Positions 57,101-64,000 of a stretch of DNA of 64,000 bases are shown one piece after another. The stretch's first letter is position 1, and the number at the start of each line of letters is the position of its first letter. The translations under genes were made by a program, and so were the position numbers. The DNA comes from Lentisphaera marina (GTDB lineage: Bacteria > Verrucomicrobiota > Lentisphaeria > Lentisphaerales > Lentisphaeraceae): assembly GCF_028745505.1 (NCBI RefSeq), contig NZ_JAQZZL010000002.1, forward strand, positions 992,001-1,056,000, read 5' to 3'. The notes below the pieces were generated by a model. The model had not been told where the DNA came from. It saw only the letters and a list, made by a program, of their open reading frames with translations, and did no database searches.

Positions 57101-57580
57101 GAGAACGCTTTGATCGATGTAGTGAGAAACGTAACCTTCGTTATTGAGGGGAGCGCCTTTAGCCGCAACAGCTGCGTCTTGAACGTAGATGAAATCAACT
57201 TCAAGATCAGAACCAGTGTTTTCTGCTTCAGCAGTCCAGAACCATGTCCCAGTATTTTCTGCGAGACGGAAAGTTAGTGAGTAGTCAATATCTTGGAAGC
57301 TACCTTTGAGGACATAAGCGCGATCATCAGTTGCGATGGCAAACTTAGAGTTTTTTGAAACCATAGGGGTAGAAAGAATTTCACCGTTTTTGAAAACGCG
57401 CAGGTAGATATTGCTAACCGCTTCATCAAAAATATTACCCATGAAAAGGTTAACGAGTACGTTGTCGTTTTCGATGCTGTAAGGTGTGCCGTCCTGGAGG
57501 ATACGGAAGTGCATGCCAGTGTTATTGCGAAATTCTTTGAAGCCTAAAGTGTTTTCGTATTTGTATATGATGTCTTTCAT
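54167..57580 (-). CDS. GH94 phosphorylase, 1,2-beta-oligoglucan phosphorylase-like
   Basis: A 1137-residue cytoplasmic GH94 enzyme. An N-terminal beta-sandwich region (about 1-590) carries an extra lobe, and the (alpha/alpha)6 catalytic barrel (about 620-1050) has SGAAWGSRDVCQGPVELLLA, GEWPQWFMFDKF, AHGDIIVWPLKAVCDY and the general-acid block SYGDGDWNDSLQP with Asp787. Length and the split-up N-terminal lobe match 1,2-beta-oligoglucan phosphorylases rather than cellobiose phosphorylase (about 800 residues). Expected reaction: phosphorolysis of sophoro-oligosaccharides to glucose 1-phosphate, reversible. AAGGA about 6 bases before ATG. Codon choice is strikingly biased (CTC for Leu, TTC, AAC), suggesting high expression. 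First gene after a 321-base leader. Confidence 0.88.
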   Translation of the reverse strand: MKDIIYKYENTLGFKEFRNNTGMHFRILQDGTPYSIENDNVLVNLFMGNIFDEAVSNIYLRVFKNGEILSTPMVSKNSKFAIATDDRAYVLKGSFQDIDYSLTFRLAENTGTWFWTAEAENTGSDLEVDFIYVQDAAVAAKGAPLNNEGYVSHYIDQSVLGDKATGYVLCARQNLKQHTGFPFLMSGALDGAEGFITDGIDFFGLNYKENAEIAALKDDTIRSIRRQGEFSCHVLQSKRVALASGAKAEKTFFAFFEVNHEATSSDADLEKVELAKSEFAALPAISLPEPQTTGYNNLFGEGKFFQTEDLNDAELEKYFAGEKRNLEEIEGKTAAFFYGDDSKHVVLKHKEVHCERPHGHIVRSGEDLFPSDEAIASTCWMGGVFNSQVTFGNTSFNKAIGIVRGWVNFQRASGQRIFVRDGDKIEQLRLPSAFEISLNACRWIYKGAEETIIVTTQCAISDAVLVTNIEVESGKELEFIVTNNIIMGVNEYANETVGRVDDKRFTFFPGHDYFGKNKYPNSRFDLSIKEGHAAATLSGDEVLFLDGENKNYPYATIKTAATGKFELVLTGTITDDVKAEANAKKYTAADFDTSVFKVEADAYWRSLNNNAKCSGIENNSVSKLSEIIPWLQHNAMIHYTKPYGLEQYSGAAWGSRDVCQGPVELLLAFGKTEPVKKVVLEVYKHQYEQNGEWPQWFMFDKFYDIQQAHAHGDIIVWPLKAVCDYVEYSNDVSILDEKIPYTNIEGFEFTDKEETLFDHINKELDHIRNAFVGDTKLISYGDGDWNDSLQPHNPEMKEKLVSVWTVELLYQTLTRYQVVCEKAGKTELAAELKATCEQMKVDFNKYLVKDELTAGFAFFNSEDDVDLLLHPTDTKTGVKYRLLPAIRGIISEIFEPEQAEAHYQMIQDKLLFADGVHLMDPPPQYTGGISKNFQRAETATFVGREIGNHYVHAHLRYMEAMAKLGKAEELLTAMEVVNPVNIQDSFESAEIRQSNCYFSSSDADYNDRYEAQDTVEDLRAGKVKSKGGWRIYSSGPGIYVNVLITRVLGIRRFYEDFVIDPVLPENLDGLNFNFDIDGKPVVFKYNKSADKKVVLNGKELELNTSNDNPYRDGGLKTKWTTFQSLLKGDNNLVEIYS

Positions 57581-57901
57581 AAAAGTTCCTTAATTGATGT
57601 TTGCTAAAACTACGAAAGCTTGATTGCCTTATTGACAACTTTCCTTAAGTATTTTTACAATTTTTTTTGGTTTGATTGTTTGGGTTTTTGACCACTTTTT
57701 ATCATCGCGCCCTAAGCCATTTTTCTAAAAACAACTACGTCGTATAAAAATGAGTTTTGACAGGTCTAGAAGAAAAAAAACTGCCTCTAGATAAATAATT
57801 TCAAATAAAAAACACGGCTGATTTGTGGGACAAAAATCGAGTCAAATTCACTTGTGTTCTAAGTGGATTAGAGAAGGGTATTTAGTTTTTTTAGAGAGTG
57901 C
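57581..57901. other. 321-base leader between the GPH transporter and GH94 genes
   Basis: AT-rich, no convincing coding frame. Both neighbours run on the minus strand, so this holds the transporter's 3' end and probably a separate promoter for the GH94 operon. TCTAGA occurs twice (57765-57770, 57786-57791) around an A-run, which is not a clear terminator. No known riboswitch recognised. Confidence 0.45.
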
Positions 57902-59560
57902 TTAAGCTTCTGTAGGTTCTTGGTCTAACTGTGCTTTTATTTTGAGGACTTCTTTTTTACCGAGCGGGTAGATTAGACAAATAAAAGCGGAAATTAAACA
58001 TAGAATAATAGGCAAAGCAATTTCGACGACTCTCATCCAGAGTAATGTATGACTGGATTGCTGAGCTAGCTTTTTACTTGTTAATTCGAGTTTTTCATAA
58101 AGCTCGGTACTATATTTTTGACTAATTCCAGTTTCTATTAAATTTAGATCTTTTATTAGTGTATCTTTATTCTTTGAATCATTTTCTTGTATGTGTGTTT
58201 TGAAAGCCTTGATGGTGTTCTTAATTTTAAGTAAAGTGTCTTCATCAAACTCTTTAACTGTCTTGATTTCACGAATGCTTTTAGTTATGGCTTCCGCTTT
58301 TTGGATCTGAGTTTCATCAAAATCAATGGAGTTAATTAAAAAACCAGTGATGATACTAGCAAAGGCCGTCCCAAGCTTGATGAACCACCAATAAATGGAA
58401 TAATAACTTCCCTGATGTGCTTGGCCTGTTTTGACTGTGTTTTCATCACAAACGTCACCCACCATGGCAGCTCCTAAAGTAAAAAAGAAAGACATTCCTA
58501 TGGAAAGAATAATGGTGGGGATGACTATTAAGTAAGGATGGTTTGGGTTATAACAGAATATTTTAGAGATTTGAGCAAAAATCATAATAATAATGGCAAT
58601 AAACAAAGTTGATTTTTTCCCTAGTTTATGAGTAATCATATTTAATGGGAATACTGCTAATAGACCTGTGAAGCCCCATAACATGCCGTTGAAACCTAGT
58701 AGGGCACCAGCAGCTTCTTTATCTGCCGAAAATATATAATATATTGGAATGTAATACCCTAATAAACCGACAAAATTAAAGCCCATAGCTAAACTAAAAA
58801 CAATAAAAATTAGCTTAACAAAAGTTTTGTTTTGCCAAGTTTTTTTGGATTCTTGAAAAAAACCAAGTTTGAGTTGAGACTTTGACTTATTTACGATTTT
58901 GGGTTCTTTAAGTGCCTTGTATGACCAAAAAGTTAAAGGGATCACGATCAAAGCAACGAGTAGAGAAACATAGCGCATACCATCAATTTCATTGCCTGTA
59001 CCTTTGAAAAACTCTAAATTAGCTAAAAAGAAAAGCCAAGGTGTTCCCATGGCAAATAAATTCCCCATAAAACTCTTGGCAGAAAATAGGCGTGTGCGTT
59101 CATCTGGGTCGTGACTCAATTCCATGCCCAATGCACCATGAGGTATTTCGAAAACTGTGCATGAAGTGTAAAAAATGAGTAAAAAGACGAGAATGTAAGC
59201 TAACTGAAACCACTGAAATGCAGCGTCTGAGGGGAACATGCCCTGGAATTCTTCACCACGGGGAACCCACCACATAAGTACGAAACTGATACCTACGGCA
59301 ATACCACCATATAAAATGAATGGGCGTCGGCGCCCTTTGGGTGACTTATGATTATCTGAAATATAGCCCATGACAGGATCTGAAAAGGCATCCCATAAAC
59401 GTGGAATAAGCATAATGAAGCCCATGAGAATAGCGCTTAATCCCAAACTAATATTTCCCATGAGTCCCATGAGCTGGCCAGTAATGTTAAATAGGGCAAT
59501 AGGTACGATGCCACCAGCACCATAAGCTAATAATTGATCAAACTTTAGTTTTTTAGTCAT
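57902..59560 (-). CDS. GPH-family sugar:cation symporter (MFS)
   Basis: A 552-residue transporter of the glycoside-pentoside-hexuronide family with 12 predicted helices. Typical features: FDQLLAYGAGGIVPIALFN at the start, RLWDAFSDPVMGYISDN in the second helix loop, KSPKGRRRPFILYG, and MVGDVCDENTVKTGQAHQG in the C-terminal half. Such carriers import oligosaccharides with Na+ or H+. An insertion of about 100 mostly charged helical residues (about 415-515) separates the last two helices, which makes it longer than the usual 450-480. Its position before the GH94 gene makes a beta-glucan oligosaccharide the likely cargo. Divergent from the sigma factor at 59.7 kb. Confidence 0.92.
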   Translation of the reverse strand: MTKKLKFDQLLAYGAGGIVPIALFNITGQLMGLMGNISLGLSAILMGFIMLIPRLWDAFSDPVMGYISDNHKSPKGRRRPFILYGGIAVGISFVLMWWVPRGEEFQGMFPSDAAFQWFQLAYILVFLLIFYTSCTVFEIPHGALGMELSHDPDERTRLFSAKSFMGNLFAMGTPWLFFLANLEFFKGTGNEIDGMRYVSLLVALIVIPLTFWSYKALKEPKIVNKSKSQLKLGFFQESKKTWQNKTFVKLIFIVFSLAMGFNFVGLLGYYIPIYYIFSADKEAAGALLGFNGMLWGFTGLLAVFPLNMITHKLGKKSTLFIAIIIMIFAQISKIFCYNPNHPYLIVIPTIILSIGMSFFFTLGAAMVGDVCDENTVKTGQAHQGSYYSIYWWFIKLGTAFASIITGFLINSIDFDETQIQKAEAITKSIREIKTVKEFDEDTLLKIKNTIKAFKTHIQENDSKNKDTLIKDLNLIETGISQKYSTELYEKLELTSKKLAQQSSHTLLWMRVVEIALPIILCLISAFICLIYPLGKKEVLKIKAQLDQEPTEA

Positions 59561-59720
59561 TCATCTCTCAGTTTTTTATTAACTACGCTGGACTTTGTGA
59601 GATTTTGACAAAGCTAGATGAATTTAGTAGAAATTATAATGTGATGAATGAGCGGATAGATTTAATAATCTTGGGCATTTTTTTAACTTTATAAATTTTG
59701 ATAGCGATGTATAAATAACT

Positions 59721-60293
59721 ATGAATGATAAAACGAGCCTAACCTTATTGGAAAAAGTGCGAAATAAGCATGATGAACAATCATGGGAAGATTTCGTTGA
59801 GACATACCGCCCCTTTATTTATTCTGTCTGCCGTAAAATGAATGTAGCTCATTACGAAGCAGAGGAATTAACTCAAGATATTCTATTGAAATTATGGGAT
59901 AAATTACCCGAGTTTCAGTATGAAAAAAATGGTCGTTTTCGTGCATGGTTATGTACGGTTACAGGAAATCAGGTGAAAAATTTCTTTCGTAGCCATCAAA
60001 GAAGAAGTGAACGCAATCGTAAATACTTCGATGAATCAATTAGCGACCCTGAAATTGAGAGTATAACGGAAGAGAGTTGGAAAAAATATGCAGTTCTCAA
60101 AGCAATGGAAAATATCCGCCCTTTATTTTCAGAAAAAGTCATCAAGATTTTTGAGTTGTTACAAGAAGGAAAAAAACGTCCCGAAGTTGCGGACTTAATG
60201 GAAGTTAGCCCCAATCAAGTTTCGGTTTATAAGGAACGTGTTCTTAGGCGCTTAACGGCAGAAATAAGGCGTCTAGATCAAGAATGGGGTTGA
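59721..60293 (+). CDS. ECF-type RNA polymerase sigma factor (second copy)
   Basis: 190 residues, clearly paralogous to the factor at 46.3 kb: SWEDFVETYRPFIYSVCRKMN, EELTQDILLKLWDKLPEF, GRFRAWLCTVTGNQVKNFFR in region 2 and EGKKRPEVADLMEVSPNQVS in the region 4 helix-turn-helix. It is divergent from the GPH transporter gene (160-base gap), so it may control that promoter. Its last 16 bases overlap the end of the convergent kinase gene, its probable partner; in the first pair the two genes run the same way. Confidence 0.92.
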   Translation: MNDKTSLTLLEKVRNKHDEQSWEDFVETYRPFIYSVCRKMNVAHYEAEELTQDILLKLWDKLPEFQYEKNGRFRAWLCTVTGNQVKNFFRSHQRRSERNRKYFDESISDPEIESITEESWKKYAVLKAMENIRPLFSEKVIKIFELLQEGKKRPEVADLMEVSPNQVSVYKERVLRRLTAEIRRLDQEWG

Positions 60294-62146
60294 GGCTCTT
60301 GAATAATGACTTTGATGTTTTGCTTTTCTAAATCTTTTAGAACTTCAGCCAAGTGGACTTTCTGAGACATTTTTTTGTCGACTATTAAAGTCTTTAAGTT
60401 TCCTAAAGTATACAAGAAACTAAAATCACTAACTTTTGTGAAAGCTAAATTAATGCTTTCTAAGGGCATGCCTTTCAGTACGTGAAAGTGTGTTTTAATA
60501 GGGCAATATGACAAGTCTAAATAATTTAACTTCATCTTTCTAACGGGTTCCCATCGTCGCATATTTGTGTTGTGTGAGAGGTCCATATAATGCTTGCCGT
60601 CAATGATATTGAAATCTATTTTTATATCGTCAATTGTATTATTGAGCAGAATCATTTTTTTAATGATGGGGACCTGAGCGTTATAATCACTGATGCGCAG
60701 GACTTGTTCTCTGAACAAGCAATGAGCTTGATGGATTTCTATTTGATAGAGTTGATCAATTAATTCTACTGTGTCATCACTAATTAATAAGTCCGAATCA
60801 TTAGCTTTCTTTTTTGAAAAAATTCGCGCTAGTTTTAAAAGTTCATTATCTTTATAGATTTCACCCTTACTCAAGTAAATTAAAGATTTATGAAACTCTT
60901 GGCGATAAAAATAAATTCTACCATAGAGCATATTCATTTCTTTTAATTGCTTTTTATTTAAGCTTTTTGTAGGGATGGAATCTAATAACTCTAAAGCAAT
61001 TTTACTTGAGTGAGCACTAATGAGTTGTGAGCTTTGTTGAAGAAAGTAATCAGCGCCTAGGGCAGCAATTTTTTTACGGCTCGACTTTTCTATATCATAA
61101 AGTTCTAAAGCCTGTTCAGCACGGTCACGTTGCGAAGCGGTTTGCTGTTCTTTTTCTTTTAAAGCTATGATGTAGTAAAAAGACAATCCGCTAATGAGCA
61201 TCAAACTGAATAGTGTAAATAGACTCAAAGTCTTATGGCGAATTAAAAATAACCATAATTGTTTATTAATAGAGGCACCTTCTGCTTGAGGTGCGAAACC
61301 CGATAAAAATGCTTTTACATCTTTTATAAGAGCCGCACAATCATGATAGCGATTATGAGCATCTTTTGCCATGGCTTTTGTACATATGGCATCAAGTCCT
61401 AAAGGAACCTGTGGGTCAATATTTCTTGGGCTTGAATTTGTCTCAGAGGGAGATTCTTTGGTCAACATTTTATATAATAGGGCACCCAAGGAATAGATGT
61501 CCTGAGCAATGCTTGGAGCTTCCCCAGCTTTTTGTTCAGGGGACATAAAGCCCAGGGTTCCTTTACTTATGGGCGGGCTTAGTTGACCGACTTCCTGTTC
61601 TAAAGTCGAATCTTTAAGTATTTGAGCTGAGCCCCAGTCACATAATAAAACTTCACCAAATTCTCCTAAAAGAATATTATCATCTTTAATATCTCGATGA
61701 ATAGCTCCTAAGCTATGAGCATAGGAAAGGGCTTCACATACTTTAAGAAAAATCTCTAATAAATCAAAAAGACTATTATTAGACTGCTTAAATAAATCAC
61801 TTAGTTTTTTATTGCTACACAATTTCATAGTAAAGAAAGGTTGCCCGTCCTGGCGATAGCCTAAGTTATACACTTGAATAATATTTGGGTGCTGTAGAGA
61901 GGCATTGAGTCTGGCTTCTTCTAAAAAATTATTGATTTGTTCTTTAGATAGGTTTTTGTTGGGAAGCGCTAAGGCAACAGTGCGGCCACTACTTAAATCT
62001 AGGACTTTATAAATTTGTTTACTTGCACCAGAGTCAATTTCATTCATTTCCGTGTAGCGGTTTTCGTCGCTGTTATGGCTCAAAGCCACATCAAAAAGCG
62101 CCGTAGAAGTAGAATCTATTTTTTGGTAATACTCTTCGTTTTTCAT
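60278..62146 (-). CDS. Membrane Ser/Thr kinase with WNK-like lysine placement (second copy)
   Basis: 622 residues, same architecture as the kinase at 44.3 kb: kinase (about 35-310), one membrane helix (about 318-340), helical repeats, and a C-terminal leucine-rich stretch (about 530-600; LNYLDLSYCPIKTHF, LESINLAFTKVSDF). The VAIK lysine is again alanine (A60 in TVALALPN) and a lysine (K43 in GASKQIYKV) takes the third glycine of the loop. The catalytic loop HRDIKDDN (Asp152) is normal, and the metal motif is DWG (170-172). It starts 1 base after the MscS stop and faces the sigma factor gene with a 16-base overlap. Confidence 0.9.
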   Translation of the reverse strand: MKNEEYYQKIDSTSTALFDVALSHNSDENRYTEMNEIDSGASKQIYKVLDLSSGRTVALALPNKNLSKEQINNFLEEARLNASLQHPNIIQVYNLGYRQDGQPFFTMKLCSNKKLSDLFKQSNNSLFDLLEIFLKVCEALSYAHSLGAIHRDIKDDNILLGEFGEVLLCDWGSAQILKDSTLEQEVGQLSPPISKGTLGFMSPEQKAGEAPSIAQDIYSLGALLYKMLTKESPSETNSSPRNIDPQVPLGLDAICTKAMAKDAHNRYHDCAALIKDVKAFLSGFAPQAEGASINKQLWLFLIRHKTLSLFTLFSLMLISGLSFYYIIALKEKEQQTASQRDRAEQALELYDIEKSSRKKIAALGADYFLQQSSQLISAHSSKIALELLDSIPTKSLNKKQLKEMNMLYGRIYFYRQEFHKSLIYLSKGEIYKDNELLKLARIFSKKKANDSDLLISDDTVELIDQLYQIEIHQAHCLFREQVLRISDYNAQVPIIKKMILLNNTIDDIKIDFNIIDGKHYMDLSHNTNMRRWEPVRKMKLNYLDLSYCPIKTHFHVLKGMPLESINLAFTKVSDFSFLYTLGNLKTLIVDKKMSQKVHLAEVLKDLEKQNIKVIIQEPQPHS

Positions 62147-62147
62147 T

Positions 62148-63278
62148 TTAATTATTACGGTGTAAAATTGAAGGAGGGTGTATCTCGTGTGTTTTAAAAG
62201 CTTTCATAATCCGCAAGTTCAAATCAGTTTCGAAGGCAGCTTCATATTGTATATCCAATACATAGGCCTTTACACGCACTCGGTAAGCCATGTAACTTTC
62301 AATGATAACTTGTTTAACCAAAACAACGACCGGCTTTGGCAAACAGATATAATGACTACTTGAGGTCGCCTCATTAACAATTTCGCAAGCTTTCTCAATG
62401 TCTTGATCAAGGCCGATATAAAAATCTATTGTCATTTGCATGGATAATTCACCATAATTACCACAAACAGTAACATCACTTAAGAATTTATTGTTGGGGA
62501 TGGTTACAGTATCATCCGATAAGGTTTGCATGCGCACTGAACGTAGACCAATGGCAGTAATATCTCCATATTGACCATCAAAAGTAATGCGATCACCCAC
62601 TTGGAAAGGGCGATCAATCATAATCATTAAGCCAGCAATAAATGAGGCGATGAGATCTTTGATGGCAAAGCCAAATGAGACGGCAACCGTACCACCTATA
62701 ATACTTAATAGTTGCTCGTTAATCCTAAAGCTCAACAAGAAAATACTAATCGCCAATCCTACGTAAATGAAGAATTGTGCAATAGTCTCGATTTTGTGAA
62801 AGAGCATGCGTTTCTGAGGTATTTGAATACTAAATCGTTCAACCAAGCGATGCATTAAGCGCAATAACATAACCACAACGACTATTAGAGTTATGGAGAA
62901 AATAACTCCACTAACGCGAACGAAACGGGTGATTTTTGTTATGGTTAATTCATCTCCATCATCAGCACTTGCTTGAATAGTTTTTTTAAGGATTTCAGAT
63001 GATTCATTTAAGGCTTTAGTCGGTTCTTGCACTTGGTCTCTACTAAAAGACTCTTTAGATTCTAAGGCATTTATAGCATCACTTGTTAACCCATCAGGAT
63101 CTTGCTTAATTTCATTATCACTTAACTCTTCAGTTTTATCCCAACTAATATGCGAATCACTTTGCTCAAGCTTGGTCGTTTTTCCTGTGCTTGTGCTTAG
63201 TTCTTGAGCTTGTCCGGGGAGAAGTACTGAGAGTACAAAAAGTAGGCAATGTAAAATATATTTCTTCATAGTAATCAT
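62148..63278 (-). CDS. Small-conductance mechanosensitive channel (MscS family)
   Basis: About 376 residues from the ATG at 63278, which forms an ATGA overlap with the upstream ATPase gene; the frame runs further but that start sits directly at the signal peptide (MITMKKYILHCLLFVLSVLL). A hydrophilic periplasmic stretch (about 25-115) follows. Three or four helices (about 120-245) contain the pore-lining segment SIIGGTVAVSFGFAIKDLIA. The MscS beta domain has DRPFQVGDRITFDGQYGDI and VTIPNNKFLSD. MscS channels open on membrane tension to relieve osmotic downshock. Co-transcribed with an AAA ATPase and a sensor kinase, so it may have a signalling role. Confidence 0.92.
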   Translation of the reverse strand: MITMKKYILHCLLFVLSVLLPGQAQELSTSTGKTTKLEQSDSHISWDKTEELSDNEIKQDPDGLTSDAINALESKESFSRDQVQEPTKALNESSEILKKTIQASADDGDELTITKITRFVRVSGVIFSITLIVVVVMLLRLMHRLVERFSIQIPQKRMLFHKIETIAQFFIYVGLAISIFLLSFRINEQLLSIIGGTVAVSFGFAIKDLIASFIAGLMIMIDRPFQVGDRITFDGQYGDITAIGLRSVRMQTLSDDTVTIPNNKFLSDVTVCGNYGELSMQMTIDFYIGLDQDIEKACEIVNEATSSSHYICLPKPVVVLVKQVIIESYMAYRVRVKAYVLDIQYEAAFETDLNLRIMKAFKTHEIHPPSILHRNN

Positions 63279-64000
63279 TTCGATAAAAGGTGTTGACGTT
63301 GAAGTATGATAATGATGGGACGAAACCACCTAGTACTTATGGAGTAGAGTTGATTGTTTTCTTTTATGAAACCATGAAAGAGGAGTAAGTTTAAGCAGTC
63401 ATCAACAAGGTGTATCTTTTCTGCAGCACAAATTTTTAGGTCTTCACGATTACTTTTCCCCATTTGGGCAATGGTTCGAAGAATGAAATATGTCAAAGCA
63501 GGCATGGATTCTAATTTAGCTAAGGGGGGAGGATTAAATAAACGGACCTGTAAAGCCTCAGACTGCTCCTCTTTGTATATTGACATATTAAAACAGTACA
63601 TCGCAATAGTTGGATTTCCCTCTGAATATTCATTGAGTATCCTGTAATAACTCAAATCCTTTTTTCTTCTTCCGTCTATCTGTGGACTATCTAAATGTTT
63701 GGGGATAATGAGTTTTTGAAAAGATATGTTATTCCCAATTTGTTTGACTCGAGAAGAAATGAGGGCTTGCAGCTGATCCATTTCCCATTTAGGTAAATTT
63801 GTGATCGACTCAAATAAAATTTTCTTTGCTCGGACTCGTTTTAAAAATTGCCAAGCTTCAATATTAATGGAACAATACCAAGTAATATGGTTTTGCCTCT
63901 TACGAACGAGTTTTATAAACTCATCGATAATATCGACACCACCAATAATTGGTTTCTGTAGGAGATGGATGTCATCTACAATAATAATTGTCCTTTTGTT
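63275..64000 (-). CDS. P-loop ATPase, C-terminal part (runs off window)
   Basis: The frame is open to the window edge, giving 241 residues of the C-terminal part. Near the edge it has a Walker B strand TIIIVDDIHLLQ and, some 45 residues later, a beta strand with HITWYCSINIEAW (sensor-like). Walker A must lie beyond the window. The rest (ILNEYSEGNPTIAMYCFNMS, LTYFILRTIAQMG, and a winged-helix-like end LLLFHGFIKENNQLYSIST) resembles the helical lid and winged-helix tail of ExeA/STAND-like AAA proteins. The ATGA overlap with the MscS gene indicates coupled translation. Function unknown; possibly an ATP-driven partner of the channel. Confidence 0.8.
   Translation of the reverse strand, partial: NKRTIIIVDDIHLLQKPIIGGVDIIDEFIKLVRKRQNHITWYCSINIEAWQFLKRVRAKKILFESITNLPKWEMDQLQALISSRVKQIGNNISFQKLIIPKHLDSPQIDGRRKKDLSYYRILNEYSEGNPTIAMYCFNMSIYKEEQSEALQVRLFNPPPLAKLESMPALTYFILRTIAQMGKSNREDLKICAAEKIHLVDDCLNLLLFHGFIKENNQLYSISTRWFRPIIIILQRQHLLSK

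Noticed and set aside
54181-57204. Several long open frames (up to 332 codons) on both strands inside the GH94 gene
   Set aside because: They follow from the gene's strong codon bias, are Ser/Leu/Lys-rich without domains, and have no ribosome sites. The GH94 frame is complete and has clear catalytic motifs.
57765-57791. Terminator between the GPH transporter and GH94 genes
   Set aside because: The only repeat is the self-complementary TCTAGA twice around an A-run; no stem with a following T-run on the minus strand.
1-64000. CRISPR arrays, tRNA/rRNA genes, insertion sequences, prophage or attachment sites
   Set aside because: No regularly spaced repeats, cloverleaf-like sequences, transposase or integrase frames, or terminal inverted repeats were seen on reading both strands by eye.

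Overview
The window looks like chromosome from an AT-rich marine member of the PVC group, most probably Lentisphaerota (Lentisphaera-like). The grounds are several secreted sulfatases, a heme/DUF1080 composite protein of the PVC dehydrogenase type, Ser/Thr kinases paired with ECF sigma factors, MJ0042-type zinc ribbons on signalling proteins, and AAGGA ribosome binding sites upstream of many starts. I found no tRNA, rRNA, CRISPR array, transposase or prophage gene, and this assignment is an inference from gene content.

Layout. 0-5.5 kb: two tandem sulfatases (the first cut by the window edge) and a large secreted multidomain cytochrome/DUF1080 protein. 5.6-12.3 kb: glutamine-dependent NAD synthetase, a small unknown protein, an alpha/beta hydrolase, a PabB-PabC fusion, a lipoprotein and a soluble zinc-ribbon Ser/Thr kinase. 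12.4-16.5 kb: xylose catabolism (xylA-xylB) diverging from a LacI-family regulator. 16.5-21.3 kb: exopolysaccharide genes (tyrosine-kinase co-polymerase, UppP, O-antigen-ligase-like polymerase). 21.5-27.7 kb: a co-directional run of HCCA-isomerase/DsbA-like protein, unknown protein, PHP phosphoesterase and RluA-type pseudouridine synthase, leading into EboC, EboD and EboE of the ebo metabolite system. 28-40.5 kb: a ROK kinase, a newly noted 56-residue membrane protein, a 2481-residue glutamate synthase fused to a CysJ-like diflavin reductase, an FHA-adenylate cyclase and an NhaD antiporter. 40.5-46.9 kb: a small lipoprotein-like protein, a sulfatase with canonical motif, a membrane-anchored glycoamylase-like protein, and a kinase/ECF sigma pair. 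47-59.6 kb: a tight operon for beta-1,2-glucan-type chemistry (GPH transporter, GH94 phosphorylase, giant membrane protein, lipoprotein, glycoamylase-like enzyme). 59.7-64 kb: a second ECF sigma factor facing its kinase, which lies behind an MscS channel and an AAA ATPase.

Most interesting points. (1) The glutamate synthase carries its own flavin reductase in the same chain, so it may take electrons from NADPH without GltD or ferredoxin; its third cluster cysteine is also one residue closer than usual. (2) Both sigma-associated kinases lack the VAIK lysine and instead carry a lysine in the glycine-rich loop, exactly 17 residues upstream, the geometry of animal WNK kinases. (3) The 47-57.6 kb operon encodes as separate proteins most of the modules found fused in cyclic beta-1,2-glucan synthase (NdvB), without the glycosyltransferase. 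(4) A reduced ebo cluster (C, D, E) sits downstream of RNA-metabolism genes.
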